Assembly: GCA_013203755.1 (NCBI GenBank)
Contig: JABMPI010000785.1
Coordinates: 1-19,869, forward strand
Source of the DNA: Bacteroidota bacterium
Lineage (GTDB): Bacteria; Bacteroidota; Bacteroidia; Bacteroidales; Prolixibacteraceae
Length of the DNA: 19,869 bases
Direction: 5' to 3'
Shown here: positions 1 to 5,901 of the stretch, in pieces
How the letters are laid out: each line of letters opens with the position of its first letter
How positions within the stretch are numbered: the stretch's first letter is position 1
Position numbers and translations under genes: made by a program
The notes under the pieces: model-generated
The model's database searches: none
What the model was told of the DNA's origin: nothing
Seen by the model: only the letters and a program-made list of their open reading frames with translations

Positions 1-78
1 ATTTTAGATAAAACATTAAAAGATTTAAAAAATTCAGGAAAAATCAATAAAGCTGGTCGTGGTTTAATTGGAGAATAA
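1..78 (+). CDS. nusB: 3' end of NusB-like transcription antitermination protein (partial)
   Basis: Frame 1 is open from the window edge and reads ILDKTLKDLKNSGKINKAGR followed by GLIGE and TAA at 76-78. This tail looks like the C-terminal helix of Bacteroidota NusB proteins (…NGxLDKxxKDLKxxGKIxKxGRG), the RNA-binding partner of NusE in antitermination. Only 25 codons are visible, so the assignment rests on this tail and on the usual nusB-DUF1573-yajC order. The stop codon overlaps the next ATG (TAATG), pointing to translational coupling with the DUF1573 gene. Confidence 0.65.
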   Translation: MLDKTLKDLKNSGKINKAGRGLIGE

Positions 79-515
79 TGAAAAACTTTGTTCTTATACT
101 TCTTGTCTTTTCTCTTTTTTCTTGTGTTTCTAAGAAAAAGGAGACTTCGGATGATAAATCAACAAAATCTGAAGAAATTACTGGAATAACAGAGATTGAG
201 TTCAACGAAGAAATTCACGATTTTGGGATCTTAGAATCGGGAGAGATTGTGGTATTTACTTTTGTTTTTACCAACATTGGAAAGCATAATTTAAAAATCA
301 ATACTATTGAAACCGATTGTGGTTGTATACATGCCAAATATCCAGAAACACCTATAAAACCTAACGAAACCGGTTTAATTGAAATTAAATTTGATTCGTC
401 GGGGATGTTTGGAAAACAATTTAAATCGATTGAAATTGATGCAAATTGCGAAGAACCAAAACATTTAGCTATTTTTGCAGTTGTTAAAAACGAAAATTTA
501 GAAATTATATATTAA
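78..515 (+). CDS. DUF1573 domain lipoprotein
   Basis: A 145-residue protein with a hydrophobic signal ending in a lipobox-like LFSC (Cys16), so it is probably lipid-anchored. Residues about 45-140 form an immunoglobulin-like DUF1573 domain: the HDFGILESGE opening, the FTFVFTNIGKHNLKI strand and the TDCGC motif are typical. DUF1573 proteins are abundant in Bacteroidota and their function is unknown. The start overlaps the upstream NusB-like stop, and yajC follows 13 bp after the stop, so the three genes are probably one transcript. The conserved CGC cysteines could bind metal or form a disulfide; that is inference. Family call is strong, function open. Confidence 0.88.
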   Translation: MKNFVLILLVFSLFSCVSKKKETSDDKSTKSEEITGITEIEFNEEIHDFGILESGEIVVFTFVFTNIGKHNLKINTIETDCGCIHAKYPETPIKPNETGLIEIKFDSSGMFGKQFKSIEIDANCEEPKHLAIFAVVKNENLEIIY

Positions 516-528
516 AAACTAAAAAATT

Positions 529-846
529 ATGTTGAATACTATTTTAATGATGCAACCCGAAGGAGGAGAAGGAAATCCACTAATGAGTTTTCTTCCACTG
601 TTATTAATCGTAGTTGTATTTTACTTTTTTATGATTCGTCCACAGATGAAACGCCAAAAAGAAACCCGTGTATTTCGTGAAGGTCTTGCAAAAGGCGACA
701 AAGTTGTAACCACAGGTGGAATTTATGGAAAAATTACTGAGATTAAAGAGACTACAATTGTTCTGGAAATTGCAAAAGACATTCAGATTAAAGTTGACAA
801 AAACGGAATTGTTAAAGATTTAAGCGACGTACAACCAAAGCGCTAA
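529..846 (+). CDS. yajC: YajC, preprotein translocase accessory subunit
   Basis: A 105-residue protein with one N-terminal membrane span at about residues 18-37 (LMSFLPLLLIVVVFYFFMIR), followed by the family hallmark RPQMKRQKE and a small cytoplasmic domain with the GDKVVTTGGIYGKI motif. YajC associates with SecDF and the SecYEG translocon in the inner membrane. Length and architecture are normal for the family. An internal ATG two codons after the sixth residue is possible, but the annotated start lies 13 bp after the DUF1573 stop and suits co-transcription. A strong hairpin terminator follows 20 bp after the stop. Confidence 0.95.
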   Translation: MLNTILMMQPEGGEGNPLMSFLPLLLIVVVFYFFMIRPQMKRQKETRVFREGLAKGDKVVTTGGIYGKITEIKETTIVLEIAKDIQIKVDKNGIVKDLSDVQPKR

Positions 847-864
847 TTCCATTTTATACTGAAT

Positions 865-904
865 AAAAAAGGGTTGACTTTATAAATTAGTCAACCCTTT
901 TTTT
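865..904. terminator. Bidirectional rho-independent terminator between yajC and ychF
   Basis: AGGGTTGACT (870-879) pairs perfectly with AGTCAACCCT (889-898) around a 9-nt AT loop. The stem is extended by A-run/T-run pairs on both sides, so a U-tract follows the hairpin in either direction. It lies between convergent yajC (+) and ychF (-) and can end both transcripts. Confidence 0.92.
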
Positions 905-935
905 GAATTCTTTGGACTTCCGTCTTCCAACTTCA

Positions 936-2036
936 CTACACATTAAATCGAAAGTGCATAATATCTCCGTCCTGCACAACATATTCTTTTCCTTCAACGG
1001 CCATTTTACCGGCCTCTTTACAAGCCTGCTCCGATTTCAAAGTAATAAAATCATTGTATTTAATAACCTCGGCACGAATAAATCCTTTTTCAAAATCGGA
1101 ATGAATTACGCCAGCTGCCTGCGGTGCTTTATATCCTTTATGATAAGTCCACGCCCTAACTTCTTTAACACCAGCTGTAAAATAAGTCTCTAATTGAAGG
1201 AGTTTATAGGCCGTTTTAATAAGTTTATTTACTCCAGATTCTTTCAGTCCCAGATCTTCCAAAAATAGTTGTCTCTCCTCAAAATCATCTAACTCTGCAA
1301 TATCGGCTTCTGTAGCCGCAGCAATCATTAGCATTTCCGAGCTTTCATTTTTAATGGCTTCTTTAACGGCATCAACAAACGCATTTCCTTTAATTACTGC
1401 AGGCTCGTCTACATTGCATATATACAGAATTGGCTTGTTTGTTAACAGTTGAAGTCCAGCAACAAGCTTAACGTCAGCTGGGTCAACTTCAACGGTACGC
1501 GCCGATTTTCCTTGCATCAATACATCTTTGTAAACAGACAATATCTTAAACAATCGTTTAGATTCAGGATCGCCACCAGTGCGAGCCTGTTTTTCAACTT
1601 TAGAAATCCGGCCTTCAACCGTTTCCAAATCCTTTAATTGCAGCTCAATATCAATAGTTTCTTTATCACGAACCGGATCAATTGTAGTATCAACATGTGT
1701 AATATTTTCATTTTCGAAACAACGTAACACATGAATAATAGCATCTGTTTCCCTGATATTTCCCAAGAATTTATTTCCCAAGCCTTCACCTTTACTCGCT
1801 CCCTTTACCAAACCGGCAATATCTACAATCTCTACAGTAGTTGGAAGTACACGCTCGGGGTTTACCAAAACTTCCAGTTTAGCCAAACGTTCATCGGGAA
1901 CAGTAATTACCCCTATATTTGGTTCAATTGTACAAAAAGGAAAATTTGCCGACTGTGCTTTTGCATTCGACAAACAATTAAAAAGTGTTGATTTACCGAC
2001 ATTGGGTAAACCAACTATTCCACATTTCAATGCCAT
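936..2036 (-). CDS. ychF: Redox-regulated ATPase YchF (Obg-like ATPase 1)
   Basis: A 366-residue, full-length YchF/OLA1 P-loop protein of the Obg-related TRAFAC class. Visible motifs are the P-loop GLPNVGKST (residues 9-17), Walker B/G3 DIAGL (72-76), and NVDE (208-211) in place of the GTPase NKxD; this change underlies ATP rather than GTP preference. The N-terminal G domain carries a helical insert around 120-190, and a TGS-like C-terminal domain spans about 283-366, ending in the family signature GDIMHFRFNV. Cys35 matches the position implicated in redox control of the E. coli protein. YchF binds ribosomes and affects stress responses. The gene stands alone, divergent from the NUDIX-like regulator, with a Bacteroidota -7 element upstream. 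Confidence 0.97.
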   Translation of the reverse strand: MALKCGIVGLPNVGKSTLFNCLSNAKAQSANFPFCTIEPNIGVITVPDERLAKLEVLVNPERVLPTTVEIVDIAGLVKGASKGEGLGNKFLGNIRETDAIIHVLRCFENENITHVDTTIDPVRDKETIDIELQLKDLETVEGRISKVEKQARTGGDPESKRLFKILSVYKDVLMQGKSARTVEVDPADVKLVAGLQLLTNKPILYICNVDEPAVIKGNAFVDAVKEAIKNESSEMLMIAAATEADIAELDDFEERQLFLEDLGLKESGVNKLIKTAYKLLQLETYFTAGVKEVRAWTYHKGYKAPQAAGVIHSDFEKGFIRAEVIKYNDFITLKSEQACKEAGKMAVEGKEYVVQDGDIMHFRFNV

Positions 2037-2060
2037 TTTTTTATCTTAATTTTCGCGGTG

Positions 2061-2068
2061 CAAAGGTA
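2061..2068 (-). promoter_or_regulatory. Candidate ychF promoter -7 element
   Basis: On the minus strand the sequence reads TACCTTTG, an exact match to the Bacteroidota -7 consensus TAnnTTTG, 24 bp upstream of the ychF ATG. A clear -33 TTTG at the usual distance is not visible. Confidence 0.55.
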
Positions 2069-2108
2069 AACTATTAATCATTGTTGAATCTATTTTTATA
2101 CAAAACTT

Positions 2109-2163
2109 ACAAGTATGTAAAAAAATAGTAAATTGATATTGTAACAAGTACAAATAAACTTGT
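2109..2163. repeat. ACAAGT/ACTTGT half-site cluster, candidate operator
   Basis: ACAAGT occurs at 2109-2114 and 2144-2149, and its inverse complement ACTTGT at 2158-2163. The last two form an inverted repeat with an 8-nt spacer. The cluster lies in the 182-bp divergent region between ychF and the NUDIX-like regulator, just upstream of the regulator's candidate promoter, which would suit autoregulation. Binding is inferred only from symmetry and position. Confidence 0.4.
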
Positions 2164-2171
2164 ATAATTAT

Positions 2172-2201
2172 TTTGTATCAAAACAACAATTCATATATTT
2201 G
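2172..2201 (+). promoter_or_regulatory. Candidate promoter of the NUDIX-like regulator
   Basis: TTTG at 2172-2175 and TATATTTG at 2194-2201 match the Bacteroidota -33 (TTTG) and -7 (TAnnTTTG) elements with 18 nt between them. The predicted start of transcription would fall very close to the strong GGAGGA ribosome binding site (2207-2212), giving a very short leader before the ATG at 2219. Confidence 0.4.
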
Positions 2202-2218
2202 TCGGAAGGAGGAAAATT

Positions 2219-2965
2219 ATGGTTTTAAAAGATATATCTGTAGATTGTGTAATTTTTGGATTTAATAACGACAAGTTAAATGTTTTGTTGTGGCAAGGTG
2301 AAATAGAACCACTTAAACAGCTTTTAAACCCAGAAAAAGAAAATGAACAAATAAAAGAAATTTTTGAAATTAATCCTGCCCATAAATCTGACAGGCTCTG
2401 GGGGCTGGTTGGTTTACATTTGCAAGCAGATGAAGATTTAGACGGATATGCAAAAAAGATTTTACAAATTACAACCGGCATTGATAACGTTTATCTTACT
2501 CAAGTTAAAACGTTTGGAGACACAAACCGTGTTCCTGGCTTAAGAGTTTTAACCGTTGCATATTATGCATTAATAAATCCTGATTACCACGATCTAAAGT
2601 TATCTCCTCTTGCAAAGGCAATAAAATGGTACGACATAGAAGATTTACCAGATGTTATTTTTGATCATAAGGAAATTATACAAAATTCACTTAAAAAGTT
2701 AAGGCAGGAGGTACAATACCATCCTGTTGGATTTCATCTGTTACCTGAGAAATTCACATTAACTCAACTTCAAAGATTATACGAAATTATCTTAGATAAA
2801 AAATTAGATACCCGTAACTTCAGAAAGAAAATACAAAATATGAAATTGTTGGTAGATACCAATGAAAAACAAACGAATGTTGCACACAGAGCAGCTAAAC
2901 TTTATTCGTTTGATATTGACATATATAACCAATTAAAAGAGGAAGGATTAAATTTTAGAATTTAA
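2219..2965 (+). CDS. NUDIX-like transcriptional regulator (NrtR/AraR type) with degenerate NUDIX box
   Basis: A 248-residue protein with an N-terminal NUDIX fold (about 5-150) and a C-terminal winged-helix region (about 155-235), the architecture of NrtR-family regulators. In Bacteroidota these include sugar-responsive AraR-like proteins. The fold is recognisable from VDCVIFGF, LLWQGE, LWGLVGLHL and the KTFGDTNRVPG loop. In the NUDIX box (about 65-88) the catalytic REUxEExGU pattern is replaced by KKILQITTGI: the metal-binding glutamates are gone. The domain is therefore probably a ligand sensor, not a hydrolase. The C-terminal LTQLQRLYEIILDKKLDTRNFRKKI segment is typical of the DNA-binding part. 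A strong GGAGGA site precedes the ATG. No metabolic gene is adjacent, so the effector cannot be read from context. Confidence 0.85.
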   Translation: MVLKDISVDCVIFGFNNDKLNVLLWQGEIEPLKQLLNPEKENEQIKEIFEINPAHKSDRLWGLVGLHLQADEDLDGYAKKILQITTGIDNVYLTQVKTFGDTNRVPGLRVLTVAYYALINPDYHDLKLSPLAKAIKWYDIEDLPDVIFDHKEIIQNSLKKLRQEVQYHPVGFHLLPEKFTLTQLQRLYEIILDKKLDTRNFRKKIQNMKLLVDTNEKQTNVAHRAAKLYSFDIDIYNQLKEEGLNFRI

Positions 2966-3017
2966 TCTTATTAAACCATTTCAATAAATTGGTGTCCTAT
3001 TTCTAAAGTTTCTTTTA

Positions 3018-3566
3018 ATGGACAATGACGATCGTAATTTAGTTGCCGAATTAAAACAGGAGAACAAGAGAGATCTTGCTTTTCATACTTTGGTAAACAA
3101 ATATCAGGAGCGGTTGTATTGGCACATCAGAAAAATTGTATTAAGTCACGAAGATACCGATGACATCCTTCAAAACACCTTCATAAAAGTTTGGAAAAGT
3201 ATTGAAAACTTCAGAGAGGAATCGAGTCTTTACACTTGGTTATACCGTATTGCAACTAACGAATCGCTGACTTTTATTAATTCAAATAAAAGAAAAAGCT
3301 TTATGCCCATGAACGATACCAGCGAATTTTTAATGAATAATTTAATGTCTGATCCGTATTTCGATGGAGATGAAATTCAACTAAAATTACAAGAAGCAAT
3401 ATTAAAGTTACCCGAAAAACAACGCCTGGTTTTTAACATGAAATATTTCGATGAGATGAAATATAATGATATGTCTCAAGTGTTAGACACATCGGTTGGA
3501 GCCTTAAAAGCATCGTTTCATCATGCAACAAAAAAAATAGAAGAACATTTAAAAAATATAGAATAA
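3018..3566 (+). CDS. ECF-family RNA polymerase sigma factor
   Basis: A 182-residue sigma-70 family protein with the two ECF domains. Region 2 (about 25-90) includes LVNKYQERLYWHIRKIV and the DTDDILQNTFIKVWKSI core that contacts the polymerase and the -10 element. Region 4 (about 122-178) includes LPEKQRLVFNMKYFDEMKY and a helix-turn-helix ending in VGALKASFHHATKKIEEHL. Regions 1.1 and 3 are absent, as in ECF factors. It directly precedes a one-span membrane protein and a secreted helical protein on the same strand, the classic layout of an envelope-stress sigma factor with its membrane regulator. No strong Shine-Dalgarno is seen, which is common in this phylum. The target promoters are unknown. 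Confidence 0.93.
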   Translation: MDNDDRNLVAELKQENKRDLAFHTLVNKYQERLYWHIRKIVLSHEDTDDILQNTFIKVWKSIENFREESSLYTWLYRIATNESLTFINSNKRKSFMPMNDTSEFLMNNLMSDPYFDGDEIQLKLQEAILKLPEKQRLVFNMKYFDEMKYNDMSQVLDTSVGALKASFHHATKKIEEHLKNIE

Positions 3567-3567
3567 C

Positions 3568-3605
3568 AGTTTGACATTAAACCTTTGACAACGGCATAAG
3601 TCAAA
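3568..3605 (+). repeat. TTTGAC direct and inverted repeats between sigma gene and membrane gene
   Basis: GTTTGAC (3568-3574), TTTGACA (3583-3589) and inverted GTCAAAC (3599-3605) lie in the 56-bp gap between the sigma factor and its downstream partner. The outer copies form a 7-bp inverted repeat. It could be a transcript hairpin or an internal promoter/operator; its role is not known. Confidence 0.3.
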
Positions 3606-3622
3606 CATTAAAATGGGACAAA

Positions 3623-4069
3623 ATGGATGAATTAGAAAAAAACGCACCCAAGTTATCGAAGCTTAAAAAAGAGAACCCTTTTGGGACTCCGGATAAGTAT
3701 TTCGATGATTTTTCTGCACGACTTCAGATGAAACTGGAGACGGAGAAAAGGGCCGTTCCCAATCAGCAAAATAGAATTATACAATTCTTGAAACCAGCTC
3801 TTGGTTTGGCTGCTAGTTTTGCATTAATTTTTATGCTGGTTTATTGGCCATTAAAAACCTTTGTACCAAATGAGGTTTCAAACAATACCGAATTATTGGA
3901 TATTAACGACATGCAATACCGCACTAATCTGGAAGGAATTGATGAAAATTCTTTTTATACCTTGCTTGAAGAGCCAACTAATTCAATTAAATTTAGCGAT
4001 GAGGATCTAATTAGTTATGTTAGAACAAACGTTTCTGAATACGAATTATATTTAGCAACCAATTATTAA
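3623..4069 (+). CDS. Single-span membrane protein, putative anti-sigma factor
   Basis: A 148-residue protein with an N-terminal cytoplasmic part (about 1-55), one membrane span at about 56-77 (PALGLAASFALIFMLVYW) and a periplasmic C-terminal part (80-148). The ENPFGTPDKYFDDF motif near residue 17 is a feature I associate with Bacteroidota proteins encoded next to ECF sigma factors. The position 56 bp after the sigma gene and the topology suggest membrane sequestration of the sigma factor. The zinc-binding HxxxCxxC motif of classical ZAS anti-sigma factors is absent; no cysteine is present at all. The role is inference from topology and neighbours, not from a recognised catalytic domain. Confidence 0.7.
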   Translation: MDELEKNAPKLSKLKKENPFGTPDKYFDDFSARLQMKLETEKRAVPNQQNRIIQFLKPALGLAASFALIFMLVYWPLKTFVPNEVSNNTELLDINDMQYRTNLEGIDENSFYTLLEEPTNSIKFSDEDLISYVRTNVSEYELYLATNY

Positions 4070-4076
4070 AATTATC

Positions 4077-4547
4077 ATGAAACAAATCATATTTATATTA
4101 GCCTGTAGTTTTCTAATTTTTGCTCAATTGTTTGTGAGTGCACAAGAGAAATCGCATGAAGACCGCAGAGAAAAGTATCGTTCTGAAAAGATTTCTTTTC
4201 TTACATCGAATTTGGAACTAACTCCAACTGAGGCAGAGAAATTTTGGCCGGTTTATAATAAAATGGAAAAAGAGAGATGGGAAGCTCAAACGGCCAGACG
4301 CGAATTAGAAACTAAGGTGCGCGAATCAGAAGAGTCACTTTCTGAAAAAAAGATAATTCAATTAACGAAAGATTATGCAGGAAGTACACAAAAAGAAGGT
4401 GCTTTACTTACAAAATACAATGAAGAATTTCTTAATATATTACCTCCCAAAAAAGTATTAAAACTGTACAAAACTGAAACTGACTTTAGAATCTACATGA
4501 TGAAAAGGTACAGAGAACAACGCAAAAACGATGAAAAACATCCGTAA
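4077..4547 (+). CDS. Secreted helical protein, Spy/CpxP-like periplasmic sensor candidate
   Basis: A 156-residue protein with a signal peptide at about 1-22 (hydrophobic core ending VSA-Q). The mature part is charged and almost wholly helical. The segment LTSNLELTPTEAEKFWPVYN resembles the LTxxQ-type repeat of the Spy/CpxP/ZraP superfamily, where helical periplasmic proteins sense misfolding or metal stress. It starts only 7 bp after the preceding stop, so it belongs to the sigma/anti-sigma transcript. It may feed envelope stress information to the membrane partner or act as a chaperone made under sigma control. Family resemblance is at pattern level only. A terminator follows 24 bp after the stop. 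Confidence 0.68.
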   Translation: MKQIIFILACSFLIFAQLFVSAQEKSHEDRREKYRSEKISFLTSNLELTPTEAEKFWPVYNKMEKERWEAQTARRELETKVRESEESLSEKKIIQLTKDYAGSTQKEGALLTKYNEEFLNILPPKKVLKLYKTETDFRIYMMKRYREQRKNDEKHP

Positions 4548-4569
4548 AATATTTATTCTCTACACAAAT

Positions 4570-4600
4570 AAAAAAGACAGGCTTATACCTGTCTTTTTTT
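4570..4600. terminator. Bidirectional terminator after the sigma operon
   Basis: AAAAAGACAGG (4571-4581) pairs perfectly with CCTGTCTTTTT (4588-4598) around a 6-nt loop. Seven T residues follow on the plus strand and an A-run precedes, so it also works for the convergent small membrane-protein gene. Confidence 0.9.
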
Positions 4601-4618
4601 ATTCTTATCTATTTTATA

Positions 4619-4906
4619 TTAAAAGCCACTAAACCACTCTTGAAAATATTTCCCAACAAAGGGCAACTCCTTTTTCTCGTTCTGAATGGCAGAAAGCAAA
4701 CTAATAACTAAAAACACCAACGCCGCCAAAGCCAAAATATTTCCTAAACCCGGAATCCATCCTACAATCATAATTAAATGCAAAATTAATGTTTGGCGTA
4801 AATAGTAACTGGTAATTTCATCTTTATCTCCCATATTTATTACGAATGCGATAATCCATCCAATAAAAAAAATGTGTGCTACAATAGCCTTTGTTTTTCC
4901 ATCCAT
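4619..4906 (-). CDS. Small membrane protein, DUF4870/Tic20-like
   Basis: About 95 residues with three hydrophobic segments: AIVAHIFFIGWIIAFVI near the N-terminus, LRQTLILHLIMIVGWIPGLG in the middle, and ILALAALVFLVISLLSAIQ after it. The pattern 'Y-LRQ-L-LHL' followed by a GWIPGLGNI turn and a final segment resembles DUF4870 (Tic20-like) proteins, whose function in bacteria is not settled. I chose the ATG at 4906. An upstream TTG at 4915 would add three residues and has an AAGGA at better spacing, so it cannot be excluded. The gene is monocistronic and convergent with the sigma operon. Confidence 0.75.
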   Translation of the reverse strand: MDGKTKAIVAHIFFIGWIIAFVINMGDKDEITSYYLRQTLILHLIMIVGWIPGLGNILALAALVFLVISLLSAIQNEKKELPFVGKYFQEWFSGF

Positions 4907-4980
4907 TACTTTCAATTTTAAAGTTCCTTAAAAGTAAAAAAATAATATTTTACAAAACCATAAAATCGATAAACAGTATA

Positions 4981-5023
4981 AAAAAAACGGTGGCACTCCA
5001 ATTTTAATCTTGAAATGCCACCG
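4981..5023 (-). terminator. Terminator downstream of the RIC gene
   Basis: CGGTGGCACTCCAA (4988-5001) pairs with TTGAAATGCCACCG (5010-5023) at 12 of 14 positions around an 8-nt loop. On the minus strand the hairpin is followed by seven T residues, the classic intrinsic terminator layout, 45 bp after the RIC stop codon. Confidence 0.88.
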
Positions 5024-5067
5024 CTATAACTTTTAGTTAAATTTATTTTTAACCGAAGGTCTCTATT

Positions 5068-5793
5068 TTAAACACTTAGTTCCAACTCCAGTTTCAAACT
5101 TTTTGGGAAAAGTATATTATTTTCCAAATGAATATGACGGTGTAAATCGTTTTCAAATTCATTTAGTTTGCCATACAAAACACGAAAGGTATTGCAGGCT
5201 CCTTCGGGCAAAGTATACCCAAGGCTTAACATTGAAATTTCCTTTAAAACTATTCCTGCACTGTCATGCTCCGCCTCCATTGCACTAATAGGACCTTGTA
5301 CCGTTGCACAATGGAAATTATCAATCTCATCCTGCGATGTATTAGAATCAAGCAATTTTTTTATGAACGGAAATAAAATCTGCTCTTCTTTTTGCATGTG
5401 CGACAACAATTCATCTGCAAGGCCTTCAAATAAATCCCTGATTTGAATTACCTCAGGATGAATTTCTCCATGAACTTCAGCAACTTTTTGTGCCAAAGGA
5501 ATAATTTGAGGAATTGCACTGCTAACATATTTGTGATGCGTATTTATAATAAAATCGATTAAAAAACCAAGATCCCAATTATCAAAATCTAAACTACCCG
5601 TTGCACCACTTTCTTCAAGTTTCGCTAATTCTAAAATCACTTTATTTACATCGGTTCCTTTTTCTTCACACGCAGTTGCCAGAGATATTTTTCCACCGCA
5701 ACAGAAATCAATTCCGTGTTCACTTAATATATCGGCTGCTTTAAAATTCTCTCTTACAATTTCACCAACGGCTTTTTCTTTTATCTCACTCAT
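5068..5793 (-). CDS. ric: Iron-sulfur cluster repair di-iron protein (RIC/ScdA/YtfE family)
   Basis: A 241-residue cytoplasmic protein that repairs Fe-S clusters damaged by nitric oxide or oxidants. The N-terminal ScdA_N (DUF542) domain (about 5-60) has the hallmark FCCGGK (30-35). The C-terminal hemerythrin-like four-helix domain (about 75-235) carries the full di-iron ligand set in YtfE spacing: His87, His108, His132, Glu136, His176, His220 and Glu224, in motifs such as LLSHMQKEE and HIHLENNILFP. Length fits the family (about 220-245). It lies 108 bp downstream of norZ on the same strand with a long hairpin between, and close to a Crp/Fnr gene, supporting a nitrosative-stress role. All key residues are present. 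Confidence 0.95.
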   Translation of the reverse strand: MSEIKEKAVGEIVRENFKAADILSEHGIDFCCGGKISLATACEEKGTDVNKVILELAKLEESGATGSLDFDNWDLGFLIDFIINTHHKYVSSAIPQIIPLAQKVAEVHGEIHPEVIQIRDLFEGLADELLSHMQKEEQILFPFIKKLLDSNTSQDEIDNFHCATVQGPISAMEAEHDSAGIVLKEISMLSLGYTLPEGACNTFRVLYGKLNEFENDLHRHIHLENNILFPKSLKLELELSV

Positions 5794-5829
5794 TTTTAAT
5801 TCTTTAATATTTCATCAATTCAAAACAAA

Positions 5830-5888
5830 GTTTAAGTTTCCTTTTTCGAAACGTTCATTTCAACACAAAAAGGAAACCTAAACTTTTT
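5830..5888 (-). terminator. Long inverted repeat between norZ and ric (terminator or attenuator)
   Basis: GTTTAAGTTTCCTTTTT (5830-5846) and AAAAAGGAAACCTAAAC (5867-5883) pair at 16 of 17 positions, the exception being a G-U-compatible pair, around a 20-nt loop. On the minus strand the stem ends in AAAC followed by TTTGTTTTG, an imperfect U-tract. It starts 18 bp after the norZ stop and probably ends or weakens read-through from norZ into ric. On the plus strand TTTTT follows directly, but no plus-strand gene ends here. Confidence 0.65.
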
Positions 5889-5901
5889 CACTCATTCCGA
5901 A

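Noticed and set aside
903..1193. Plus-strand open frame opposite the ychF C-terminus
   Set aside because: It is antisense to a clear YchF gene, has no recognisable domain, and its composition is that of a reverse-complement shadow.
4907..4915. TTG start adding three residues to the small membrane protein
   Set aside because: ATG at 4906 is preferred in this phylum, although the AAGGA upstream suits the TTG better; left as an alternative.
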